Shown here piece by piece: positions 15,505 to 23,681 of a stretch of 64,000 bases of DNA. A model generated the notes under the pieces. The model saw only the letters and a program-made list of their open reading frames with translations. It did not search any database and had not been told where the DNA came from. A program made the translations under genes and the position numbers. The stretch spans positions 102,250-166,249 of the forward strand of contig JAJDAN010000070.1 in assembly GCA_029261855.1 (NCBI GenBank), in the 5' to 3' direction. The stretch is from Deltaproteobacteria bacterium (lineage in GTDB: Bacteria > Myxococcota_A > UBA9160 > UBA4427). The stretch's first letter is position 1. Each line of letters opens with the position of its first letter.

Positions 15505-15570
15505 TTAGCTGGCCGAAACCAGACCGGCTTGCTGCGGGTGCGCGGCCCTCTGCCGCGCACGCTTCTCGCG
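15505..15570. repeat. Stop-codon-associated hairpin repeat, type B copy 1
   Basis: It begins TTAGCTGGCCGAAACC and contains GGCTTGCTGCGG followed by a perfect 9-bp hairpin, GTGCGCGGC-CCTCT-GCCGCGCAC (15538-15560). The second copy at 63865-63925 shares these blocks with a small indel. The first three bases are the stop codon of the minus-strand PEP-CTERM gene, and the repeat codes for that protein's last 20 or so residues. Confidence 0.85.
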
Positions 15571-16482
15571 GCCAACGATGCCCTCGCCGCCGCGACGACG
15601 ACCGTAGAACGCGAGCCCGACGAGCCCGAGGCCCGTCAAGAGCGCCGTATTCGGCTCGGGGATCACGGCGGTATTCAGCTGCACGATGTCCGTCGCACCG
15701 GGCGCGAGCACGCGGTCGAACTGGTAGGCGCCGCTGAAGTCACCGGGTCCGAAGCTCGCCGCGCCGTCGCTGAGGTTCTGCGCCGAGGTCATGTTGTTCA
15801 GCGCCGTCCGCACGCTCGGGTAGGTGCCGACCTGGAAGTGGTCCGCGCCCGCCTGGGCGACCACGTCCCATACGAAGTACGAGAGGGGGTTCGCGTTGTC
15901 CGTCACGAACATCCGGCTGAGATCGGTGGTCGCGATGTCGTTGTTGAACGAGCCGTCGAGGTCGAGATCGACGTAGGTGTAGAGCGACAGCGCGATGGCG
16001 GCGCCCGTATTGTTCGTCATCGCGATGTCCCACCCGAGGCGGTCCGAGTCGGCAACCGTCGCGTCGTCGATCAGGTTGAACGCGTAATCGATGGTGATGG
16101 CGCCAACCGACAGGCCCAGGGCCGTCGCACCGGCGGCACTCAGCGTGAGCTGCGAGAGCGCCGAGTTGCCGACCTGCGCAATGGCGCTCGACACGTTGAA
16201 GTTGGTGGAATCGATGCGGACGTGGCCCGAAGCCGTTCCCAGATAGCCGAACATCTGGAACAGCTCGTCGGTGGCGCCGCCGTCGAAAGTCAGGACGCCG
16301 TTCTCACCGGCCTCGGTGCCTTGCACGTCGAACCCGAAAGAATTCAGGTTCTGGACGGTCACATCACCGACGACCATGTCGAGAGCGGAGGCCGGTGCCG
16401 CGAACGCCAATGCCAACGCGAAGGCAAAGCAGGCGGACAAGGCGGCACGGGCCAGGGGGGAGAATCGGTTCTTGGGTCGCAT
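15505..16482 (-). CDS. PEP-CTERM sorting domain protein with extended C-terminus
   Basis: A 325-residue exported surface protein. An N-terminal signal peptide (RAALSACFAFALALAFAAPASA, about 12-33) is followed by a beta-rich, Asn/Asp/Thr-rich region with no recognised domain. The sorting signal is VIPEPNTALLTGLGL plus a hydrophobic helix and Arg-rich end (about 273-297). Exosortase is expected to cleave near the PEP and attach the protein to the surface; an exosortase gene is at 34949. Unusually, 28 residues follow the Arg cluster, and most are encoded by a dispersed repeat (RARQRAAHPQQA). ATG 16482 has GAGGAG upstream. Ligand and role unknown. Confidence 0.88.
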   Translation of the reverse strand: MRPKNRFSPLARAALSACFAFALALAFAAPASALDMVVGDVTVQNLNSFGFDVQGTEAGENGVLTFDGGATDELFQMFGYLGTASGHVRIDSTNFNVSSAIAQVGNSALSQLTLSAAGATALGLSVGAITIDYAFNLIDDATVADSDRLGWDIAMTNNTGAAIALSLYTYVDLDLDGSFNNDIATTDLSRMFVTDNANPLSYFVWDVVAQAGADHFQVGTYPSVRTALNNMTSAQNLSDGAASFGPGDFSGAYQFDRVLAPGATDIVQLNTAVIPEPNTALLTGLGLVGLAFYGRRRGGEGIVGREKRARQRAAHPQQAGLVSAS

Positions 16483-16617
16483 CTTGCTGCTCCTCGCGTG
16501 AGCCGAATCCAGTTCGGCGACTCACTCCGAGGAAACATCGGTGCCCGACCCGACCTACCTTAGAATTTCGTGGTACAAATCACCCAAATTGAACGCGAAA
16601 CGCGTCTGAAGCGCGTT

Positions 16618-17415
16618 TCAGATCGACCGTTGAGATCGGCCTCTCTCCATGACCCGGAGTCGCCTCTCCGAGATCCCCTCGGGGGTTACGGTTTTCGCGT
16701 GGGCCCGGTTGGCGGCGACCTCGAGGGCTCGACCCTCGGCCAGCGTCGCGGCGAAGCCGGCGTCGATGACCCCCTTGTAGGCCGAGACCATGGCCGGGTC
16801 GCAGGACAACATGTCGTCGGCCAGGGCCCGGCACGCGGGCAGCAGCTCGTCGGGAGCAACCACCCGGTTCACGAGCCCCCAGCGCTCGGCCCCCTCGGCA
16901 TCGAGGAAGTTGCCGGTCAGGGACAACTCCTTGGCGCGGTAGACCCCGATCAGTCGCGAAAGCTTCTGGCTCAGCCCCCAGCCGGGCATGATGCCGACAC
17001 GGGCGTGGGTATCGGCGAAGCGCGCATTGCTGGACGCGAACAGCACGTCGCAAGCCAGGGCGAGCTCGAAACCGCCGGTGATGGCAACGCCGTTGATGGC
17101 GCCGATCACCGGGCGATCCAGCCCCTCGATCGCGGACACGAGGTCTCCGCCCGCGCCGACCGCGCGACCGCTGTCACGATCTCGCGCACCGCCCTCGCCC
17201 GACAGCTCTTTCAGGTCGAGTCCCGCGCAGAAGGCGCGCTCGCCCGCTCCAGTCAGGATCACGACGCGCACCGTCGGATCCCGGGAGATGCCTTGGAAGG
17301 CGTCCAGGAGCGCAGCGCGCAGCTCGTTCGAAAGCGCGTTCATCGCCTGCGGGCGATTCAAGGTGACGGTGGTGACAGCACCAGCGTTCTCGACGAGCAA
17401 GACGGGTTCGGACAC
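16618..17415 (-). CDS. Enoyl-CoA hydratase/isomerase family protein
   Basis: A 265-residue crotonase-fold protein. The oxyanion-hole segments AFCAGLDLKEL (about 61-71) and INGVAITGGFELALACD (about 107-123) are intact, and the first crotonase glutamate is present in GGFEL. At the second catalytic position the sequence runs FADTHARVGIMPGWGLSQKLSRLIG, so a hydratase glutamate is not obvious, and isomerase or another crotonase reaction is possible. The C-terminus is a normal helical trimerisation tail. Two 18-bp GC-rich repeats lie immediately upstream of the start. No CoA-pathway gene is adjacent. Confidence 0.82.
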   Translation of the reverse strand: MSEPVLLVENAGAVTTVTLNRPQAMNALSNELRAALLDAFQGISRDPTVRVVILTGAGERAFCAGLDLKELSGEGGARDRDSGRAVGAGGDLVSAIEGLDRPVIGAINGVAITGGFELALACDVLFASSNARFADTHARVGIMPGWGLSQKLSRLIGVYRAKELSLTGNFLDAEGAERWGLVNRVVAPDELLPACRALADDMLSCDPAMVSAYKGVIDAGFAATLAEGRALEVAANRAHAKTVTPEGISERRLRVMERGRSQRSI

Positions 17416-17421
17416 GGTGCC

Positions 17422-17457
17422 TCCAGCGCCCCCAGCGCCTCCAGCGCCCCCAGCAAT
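17422..17457. repeat. Tandem 18-bp repeat upstream of the enoyl-CoA hydratase gene
   Basis: CCTCCAGCGCCCCCAGCG occurs twice in a row just upstream (minus-strand sense) of the start at 17415. Read on the minus strand it gives GGAGG-like purine blocks, one of which may serve as ribosome-binding site. Confidence 0.7.
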
Positions 17458-17540
17458 GGGAGAGCGAGCGAGATGAAACGGGCCTTGCAGGATAGGCCAG
17501 CCCGGGTCCGGGCCGCGGCTTCGCGTACCGCCCCGCGCTC

Positions 17541-17903
17541 CTAGAAGCGCAGTTCGAGCTTGATGATCTTGCGGGGGTTCAGCGGGAGCTTCACCCGGAA
17601 GATCATGCCCGAGTCGCCGAGGGGGGTGCTGTACTTCAGGATCGACGACGTCCGGTAGCGGGTCGGCGCCTCGACGGCGCGCGATTCGTTGCGCCGGAAC
17701 GAGACCGACGGCGGACGTACCTCATGCGCTTCGTCGTACTGGAACCGCGGCGGCAGACCGTCGTCGAACGAGAACGGACTCTCGGGTCCCGCAAGGCTGG
17801 GAAGTGCAAAGAGGAACGTGAGCAGGAAGCAGAGAAGAGCGAGGACGCTGGCCCCCGTTCGATCGGGCTTCAGGGCCGCTGCTCGCTCGTTCCGTGTCCG
17901 CAT
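17541..17903 (-). CDS. Small exported protein, unknown function
   Basis: A 120-residue protein with a basic N-terminus and one hydrophobic segment (ASVLALLCFLLTFLFALPSLAG, about 19-40) that looks like a signal peptide cleaved after SLA-G. The mature part is short and basic, ending KYSTPLGDSGMIFRVKLPLNPRKIIKLELRF; alternating polar and hydrophobic residues suggest beta strands. I recognise no family. The ATG at 17903 is chosen because the upstream extension is unlike a signal sequence. It is divergent from the gene at 18173 with 269 bp between, so both promoters lie there. Confidence 0.6.
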   Translation of the reverse strand: MRTRNERAAALKPDRTGASVLALLCFLLTFLFALPSLAGPESPFSFDDGLPPRFQYDEAHEVRPPSVSFRRNESRAVEAPTRYRTSSILKYSTPLGDSGMIFRVKLPLNPRKIIKLELRF

Positions 17904-18172
17904 CTCCAACCTCGCCGCGCTTCGCCGTCCCAGTTGTAGGGATTTCACTGCAAGACGCGTACCCGCTCGATGCCTGGGGAGAAGAAGCACAACCATCTGG
18001 AACTATTGCGCATTTCAGACCGCCGAGTCGCTTCCGACACACACCCCCCGGGGAGTGTTACTTTGTGTTCCACTATTCCGGTGGTTCCTTCCGCGCTCCG
18101 AGTTGCACTATCCTGCGGCCGGTCCGTGTTCAGCGCGGATCGCACCCCCCGCAGACCTGGGCCCTACGCACC

Positions 18173-18598
18173 ATGCTGCGACGGATTCGTGCCTGTCCTC
18201 ACACCGCGCCTCGCCCGACGCGTCATGCCGGAAGCCCGAGGTGGGCCGCTGCGCTGCTCGTGGCGGCACTGCTGGTGCTCGGTCAGGCCGCCTCACCTTC
18301 TCTCGCGCTCGCGGAGTCCGAGGAATCCGGGCCGGTCACGAAGTTCTTCTTCGGGATCTCGTCCGCGGTCTGCACTCTCGTCTACACACCCTTGAAGATC
18401 GCCTACGCGGTGACCGCCATTCCGATGAGCGGGCTCGTCTACGCCTGGAGCGCCGGCAACACCGAGATGAGTGAGCGCGTCCTGCGAAGCGGCACCCAGG
18501 GCAACTGGGTGATCACTCCCGAGCACCTCCAGGGTCATCGCAGCGTGACCTTCGTGGGCGATGCGAACGAGGGACCGGACCCCGACGCAAAACGCTGA
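18173..18598 (+). CDS. Small exported or membrane protein, unknown function
   Basis: A 141-residue protein. A basic lead and hydrophobic segment (WAAALLVAALLVLGQAASPSLALA, about 24-47) form a signal peptide. The mature part opens FFFGISSAVCTLVYTPLKIAYAVTAIPMSGLVYAWSAGN, hydrophobic enough for one or two membrane helices. It then ends in a polar domain (NWVITPEHLQGHRSVTFVGD). I recall similar small proteins in deltaproteobacterial genomes but no assigned function. It is convergent with the Nudix gene, 26 bp away. Confidence 0.65.
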   Translation: MLRRIRACPHTAPRPTRHAGSPRWAAALLVAALLVLGQAASPSLALAESEESGPVTKFFFGISSAVCTLVYTPLKIAYAVTAIPMSGLVYAWSAGNTEMSERVLRSGTQGNWVITPEHLQGHRSVTFVGDANEGPDPDAKR

Positions 18599-18624
18599 GC
18601 GACCGGGTCCCGCGACCGACTCCT

Positions 18625-19194
18625 TCAGACCCCCAGCAGTGCGCGTGCCTTGCGTCCCATGCGCACCAGGCTCTGCTCACCGAAGTCACTCTCGAGTCGC
18701 TCCCAGGCGAACCACTCGAGCGCGTGCGACTCGTCGCTGACGGCGAGATCCTGACCGGCGCGCGCGACGAGCAGGAAGCGCACGTCGTGGTGCTCGTGCA
18801 CGGGCTCGTGCTTGCGCGCGGGGATGACGTGCACGTCGACGTCGAGGGGCACGGGTGCCGCGTCGCCACCGGAGCCGTCGACCCAGTCGAAGCCCTGCAT
18901 GCCCGACTCCTCCTGCGCCTCGCGCAGTGCGACGGCATGCACGTCCGGGTCGCCGTCCGCGTGCCCACCAAGCTGGAGCCAACGTTCGAGCTTGCGGTGG
19001 TGGGTCAGCAGGAAACGCTGGTGATCGCTCGAGACGATCCACGCCGAAGCGGTCACGTGACCCGGGAGACAGTCGCGCGCGAAGCAGTCCGAGTGATTGC
19101 GAACGAGTTCGCGAATTCGAGCCACACATTCGTTCTCATTGGGATTTCTGTCCTCGTAGCGGGACAGGAGCTCGAGCAGCGGCCGACGGTGCAT
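18625..19194 (-). CDS. Nudix hydrolase
   Basis: A 189-residue pyrophosphohydrolase. The Nudix box reads GGHADGDPDVHAVALREAQEESGM (about 75-98): the REAQEESG core with its metal-binding glutamates is intact, while the usual earlier Glu is Pro or Asp, as in the LQLGGHADGD subgroup. An N-terminal helical region (about 1-45) precedes the domain. ATG 19194 has GGAG five bases upstream. It is divergent from glnE, whose GTG start is 61 bp away, so the promoters overlap. Substrate unknown. Confidence 0.88.
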   Translation of the reverse strand: MHRRPLLELLSRYEDRNPNENECVARIRELVRNHSDCFARDCLPGHVTASAWIVSSDHQRFLLTHHRKLERWLQLGGHADGDPDVHAVALREAQEESGMQGFDWVDGSGGDAAPVPLDVDVHVIPARKHEPVHEHHDVRFLLVARAGQDLAVSDESHALEWFAWERLESDFGEQSLVRMGRKARALLGV

Positions 19195-19255
19195 GGTCTC
19201 CTTCCGAACGCGGTTCCGCGCGTCACGGGGCTCAGGATCCGATAGCCTGCGCGCC

Positions 19256-22198
19256 GTGTCGAACCCCGGACCGCAAGCTCCGCGTGCCGTCTCGTGGCAC
19301 GCGCGACTGGCCGACGCGCCCGATCCCGAGCGGGCGCGCAACCTGGCGGCGGACGTGCTGTCCGCGCTGCCCGCCGAAGCGCGCGAGCGCCTCGAGGGCG
19401 AGCGGTCGCGCGACCTCGCCGAAGCGCTCTTCGCGACCTGTGGCATCGCGCCGTTCTTCGCCCCGCGCCTGCGCCGGAACCCCGAGCTGCTGCTGCGACT
19501 GCTGGACGAAGACCCGTCCCGCCCGCTCACCCGCGCCGCCCTCGAAGCGCGTCTGGGGGATGCGCTCACGGCTGTCCCCGACGGTGGAGAAGAGGCCGCG
19601 CTAAGGCGCTTCAAGTACTACGAGCTCGCGCGCATCACCCTGCGCGACTGCCGGCCCGGTTGCGTCCCGCTCGAGCGCAGCGGCGAGACCCTCGTCGAAA
19701 TCTCACAGCTGGCCGATGTCCTGCTGACGCGCAGCCTGGACGTGGCGCGCCGACGCCTCGAGGCCCGCTTCGGCCCGCCGGAGTGGCGCGTGCGGGGGCC
19801 CGACGGTGAGCGCGTCGAGCGACTCGCGTTCTGTGTCGTCGGTCTCGGCAAGCTGGGCGGCGAAGAGCTCAACTTCTCGTCGGACGTCGATCTCGTGTAC
19901 GTGCACTCAGCGCCGACGGGAGACGTGCTCCCGGACGCCGACCGTCCCAGCCCCGCCGAGTACTTCACCCGTCTCGGTCAGCGCTTCGGGACGATCGTCG
20001 GCGCCGTTACCCAGGAAGGGTTCCTCTTCCGGGTCGATCTCGACCTGCGTCCGTCCGGCGCCCAGGGCGCCCCCGTCGTGACTGACGACGCCCTGGCGTC
20101 CTACTACGAGCTGTGGGCGGACACCTGGGAGAAGGCCACGTTCACGAAGGCCCGACCCGTCGCCGGCGACCTCGGCTTCGGCTGGCGCACGGTCCGTTCC
20201 GTCCACCCGATGATCTACCTGTCCTCGATGGACTACGCCTCCGTTCGCAGTATCCGCGAGCTCAAGGACAAGTTCGAGGAAGCCCACGGCGCCGGAGTCG
20301 AAGGCTTCGACGTCAAGCTCGACCGCGGTGGGATCCGCGAGGTCGAGTTCGTGGCCCAGGCGATGCAGCTGCTGCACGGCGCCCGCATCCCGCAGCTGCG
20401 GACCCGCTCGACCCGGGACACCATCGACCAGCTCGCGCAGCTCGGCCTGGTCGACCGCGAGCGCGCCAACCGCCTGGCCCAGGACTATCTCTACCTACGA
20501 CGTCTCGAGAACCGCATCCAGATGGAAGGCGAGCGACAGGTGCATCTGCTGCCTCGCGAAACGGAACAGCGCACGCGAATCGCGCGAGCCATGGGGTTCT
20601 CCGGCGAAGACGGCGTCGCGGGTCTCGACGAAGCGGTCGCCGCCTGCCGGGAACGGGTCCACGACGCCTATCAGTCCGTGCTGGTCGGCAGCGGACTCGA
20701 CGGGGGCCTCGAGGGTGTCCTCGACATCTTCGCGCGCGGCGCACCCCAGCTGATGAAGTACGCGGCGTCACGTCAGATGGTCGAGGAACTGGCGGCGATC
20801 TTTGCGCGGGAAATCGACGCGTCCGCCGACCCGGAGCGCTCGCTCAACAACCTCGACCGCTTCGTGCAGGGGATCGGCGGGCGCAACTTCTACTACGAGC
20901 TGTTGCTCGACCGGCCGGAGCTGGTTCCGCGGCTCGCCGGGCTCTTCGGTACGTCCAAGTACCTGTCGAGCTACGTGGCCAGTCATCCCCGTCTCATCGA
21001 GCCGTTGTTCGACGACCCCGAGCTGTTGCTCCCGGACCGCGACGCCTTGCGCGCACAGCTCGCCGACCTGACCCGCAGCCGGGACGACGACGATCGCGAC
21101 CCCGTCGACACACGCCTCGACGGACTGCGCCTCTTCCACCACCAGCAGGTCGTCAACGTCGGTCTGCTCGACCTGTCGGACCTGATCGAGCCCGCGCAGG
21201 CCCAGGCGGCGCTGACCGAGGTTGCCGAGCTGTGCCTGGAAGACGCACTCGCGTTCGCGAGAGAGCTACTGGCGCATCGCCTGCCGGACCCGGACGACCC
21301 CGTGCTGCAACGCTATTCGGTGGTCGCCATGGGAAAGCTCGCCACCCGGGAGCTCGCCTACGGCAGCGACCTCGACCTGATCTTCCTGTTCGACGCCAAG
21401 GGGAAGGACGGAAGCGTCGACCTCGCCGCCCAGGACTACTTCGTGCGGCTCACCCAACGGATGATCTCGACCTTGCAGACCCCGACCACCGAGGGCACGT
21501 GTTACGAGATCGACGCGCGCCTGCGTCCTTCGGGCAACCAGGGCACCCTGGTCACGTCCCTCGACGCCTTCGCGCGCTATCACGACTCGAGCGCGCAGCT
21601 CTGGGAACGCCAGGCCCTGCTGCGTGCGCGCGCCGTGGCCGGAGACGCGGAACTCGCCGGAGTCTTCGAGACCCTGCGTCGAGAGATCCTGATGCGACCG
21701 TTGCCCGAAGACGCCATCGCAGAGGTCCAGCGCATCCGCACGCGCATGGAGACCGAGCTCGCGAACGAGAGCCACGGCCATCGCAACTTCAAGACGGGTC
21801 GCGGCGGCGTGCTGGATGTCGAGACCATCGTGCAGATGCTGCAGATGCTGCACGCGGCAGAACATCCCGAGTTGCTCGAGGTCGCGCCGACGGAGACCCA
21901 ACTCGACCGTCTGCGCGACGCCGGCCTGCTCGCCCCCGCGAGCGCGGCCGCGCTGCGGCTCGGCTGGCAGTTCTTGAGCCGGCTCTCGATCCGCCTGCGG
22001 ATCGTCGACAACCGCTCGATCTCCGACCTCGACGAAGAACGAGGCGACCTCGAGGGTCTCGCACGACGCCTGGGCTACACGTCACCGGGCCGCGCCGGTG
22101 GCGCACGCCGGGCACTGCTCGCGGACTACGAAGAGCACACCGACCGCATCCGCGCCGAGTACGAAGGCCTCTTCGAGCGCCTCACGCCCACGCCCTGA
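19256..22198 (+). CDS. glnE: Bifunctional glutamine synthetase adenylyltransferase/adenylyl-removing enzyme
   Basis: GlnE adds AMP to glutamine synthetase under nitrogen plenty and removes it phosphorolytically under limitation, directed by PII. The 980-residue protein has both nucleotidyltransferase halves. The first motif, GLGKLGGEELNFSSDVDLVY, is at about residue 196 (de-adenylylase). The second, AMGKLATRELAYGSDLDLIF, is at about 691 (adenylylase). GlnE-type helical regulatory bundles lie between them and at the end. GTG 19256 gives the natural N-terminus. A PII gene with amtB lies at 52948-54704 in this window; the glutamine synthetase itself is elsewhere. Confidence 0.96.
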   Translation: MSNPGPQAPRAVSWHARLADAPDPERARNLAADVLSALPAEARERLEGERSRDLAEALFATCGIAPFFAPRLRRNPELLLRLLDEDPSRPLTRAALEARLGDALTAVPDGGEEAALRRFKYYELARITLRDCRPGCVPLERSGETLVEISQLADVLLTRSLDVARRRLEARFGPPEWRVRGPDGERVERLAFCVVGLGKLGGEELNFSSDVDLVYVHSAPTGDVLPDADRPSPAEYFTRLGQRFGTIVGAVTQEGFLFRVDLDLRPSGAQGAPVVTDDALASYYELWADTWEKATFTKARPVAGDLGFGWRTVRSVHPMIYLSSMDYASVRSIRELKDKFEEAHGAGVEGFDVKLDRGGIREVEFVAQAMQLLHGARIPQLRTRSTRDTIDQLAQLGLVDRERANRLAQDYLYLRRLENRIQMEGERQVHLLPRETEQRTRIARAMGFSGEDGVAGLDEAVAACRERVHDAYQSVLVGSGLDGGLEGVLDIFARGAPQLMKYAASRQMVEELAAIFAREIDASADPERSLNNLDRFVQGIGGRNFYYELLLDRPELVPRLAGLFGTSKYLSSYVASHPRLIEPLFDDPELLLPDRDALRAQLADLTRSRDDDDRDPVDTRLDGLRLFHHQQVVNVGLLDLSDLIEPAQAQAALTEVAELCLEDALAFARELLAHRLPDPDDPVLQRYSVVAMGKLATRELAYGSDLDLIFLFDAKGKDGSVDLAAQDYFVRLTQRMISTLQTPTTEGTCYEIDARLRPSGNQGTLVTSLDAFARYHDSSAQLWERQALLRARAVAGDAELAGVFETLRREILMRPLPEDAIAEVQRIRTRMETELANESHGHRNFKTGRGGVLDVETIVQMLQMLHAAEHPELLEVAPTETQLDRLRDAGLLAPASAAALRLGWQFLSRLSIRLRIVDNRSISDLDEERGDLEGLARRLGYTSPGRAGGARRALLADYEEHTDRIRAEYEGLFERLTPTP

Positions 22199-22214
22199 CG
22201 AGACGGATACGGAT

Positions 22215-23678
22215 CTAGAAGGTGTAACCGAAGCGGGCCGTCCACTGGACGCCCTCGTCGGAGAAGCCGAAGTCGATCCGGAACGGCGCGGCGCGTTCGA
22301 GCAGAATGCGCAGGCCGATGCCGTAGCTGAGCTTCACCTGGCTCTCGAACAGATCGACGCCGCTTCCTCCCACGCTGCCGACCTCGACGAAGGGTGCGAA
22401 GCCGATTCGCTCGACCCGGATCGTGGGGGTCAGTTCGAAGCCGCGCTCGATCACCCAGACCCGGTGCTCGATGCCCGCATGCCAGGCCGCATCGTCGCGG
22501 AAGCGCCCCGCCTGGAAGCCGCGCAGGGTGTCCGACCCGCCCAGGGTGGGCAGCCCGGTGAAGGGCATGTCGCCTGCAGTCAGCCAGACCTGTGCTCCGA
22601 TCGCGACGACGTCCGTCGGCGGGTTCTCCTCGTCTCCGACCGCGCCCCCGTGGAACAGACCGGGTACCGGAATCGCCGTCGACGCGTCGAAGGTGAAGCG
22701 CGCTCCCACGTCCCAGTCACTCTGGAGCAGCGGCGCCTCCATCAGCACGCCAACCTGGTAGCCGCCGTAGGGGTTTCGCTGGCTGTCGCGCGTGTCCCAG
22801 CGCAGGCCGGTAATCAGGTAGCCGTTGCGCTCGTGGTCGTCGTTGTCGATGAAGGTCTGTGATGCCTTCCCCTGAAACACCGCGGGGTCCACGCCGAAGC
22901 GGAACACGGAACTCTGATCCCAGGTCCCCGGACAGCCGGGGGCCGTCTTGCTCCCGAACACCTTGTTGCACGCGTAGTCGCCGGTCGAGAGCCCGTGATA
23001 CTCGCCACGCACGGCGACGGTGCCCACCAGATCGGCACCGGGTTCGGGGATCGCCATCTGCAGTTCGAACTCGAGCTCGAAGAGCTCGTCGGTGTACCTG
23101 ACCTCGTTCTTCTCCTTCGAATTCGGACCGAAACCGAAGAAGCGACGCGTAAGCGTCTTCTGGTAGCCACCCGATACACCGACGAAGCTGCGCTCCTCCT
23201 GCAGCACACCACCGTCCGGAAGCTCTCGGTGATGGAGCCAACGGCGCCAGAACCCCCAATAGCTCTGCTGACCCTTGGATGTGTAGGCGAGGAAGAAGCC
23301 CGCGAATTCACGTCGTCGCTGGTCCCGGAAGTCGATGTCCGTGACGCCCAGACCGCCGCCAACTCCCGTGTCCGGGTCGCGAAACACGATCGGGACGACG
23401 AAGCTCGTCACCAGGAATCGCTCGAAGAAGTTCCCCGGCTTGATGCGCCCTTCCGGGATGTAGCGCCAGCGGTCCGGGTTCGGCAGACCCGCGGGCTTGT
23501 CGATGGCGGGGATACGGCCGTCCGGGTCCATGCCCTCGTACGGATCGTAGATCTCCTGGACGTCCGGGAGATCCGAGCCGCCAGCCGTCGCCGACGCCGA
23601 CGCCGCGACTGCGGACGTCGCGACGAGCGCAGACAGCGCGAGCCCGGTCACCCCCACGAGGACCCGACGGAGCTGCAC
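22215..23678 (-). CDS. Omp85/surface-antigen family outer-membrane protein
   Basis: A 487-residue protein with a signal peptide (about 1-28, ending VAASA) and a predicted outer-membrane beta-barrel. The barrel has many amphipathic strands, an LRGFQAGRFRDDAAWHAGIEHR segment resembling the bacterial-surface-antigen (BamA/TamA) L6 motif, and a terminal Phe in VQWTARFGYTF, the BAM recognition signal. No POTRA domains are evident, since only about 60 residues separate the signal from the first strands. It is therefore not BamA itself. The GTG at 23678 follows the glutathione reductase stop by three bases, so the pair is coupled. Transport substrate unknown. Confidence 0.8.
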   Translation of the reverse strand: MQLRRVLVGVTGLALSALVATSAVAASASATAGGSDLPDVQEIYDPYEGMDPDGRIPAIDKPAGLPNPDRWRYIPEGRIKPGNFFERFLVTSFVVPIVFRDPDTGVGGGLGVTDIDFRDQRRREFAGFFLAYTSKGQQSYWGFWRRWLHHRELPDGGVLQEERSFVGVSGGYQKTLTRRFFGFGPNSKEKNEVRYTDELFELEFELQMAIPEPGADLVGTVAVRGEYHGLSTGDYACNKVFGSKTAPGCPGTWDQSSVFRFGVDPAVFQGKASQTFIDNDDHERNGYLITGLRWDTRDSQRNPYGGYQVGVLMEAPLLQSDWDVGARFTFDASTAIPVPGLFHGGAVGDEENPPTDVVAIGAQVWLTAGDMPFTGLPTLGGSDTLRGFQAGRFRDDAAWHAGIEHRVWVIERGFELTPTIRVERIGFAPFVEVGSVGGSGVDLFESQVKLSYGIGLRILLERAAPFRIDFGFSDEGVQWTARFGYTF

Positions 23679-23681
23679 CCG

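Noticed and set aside
20113..22218. 701-codon plus-strand frame inside glnE
   Set aside because: It is a shifted-frame shadow, rich in Arg/Pro/Ala, of the fully recognisable GlnE.
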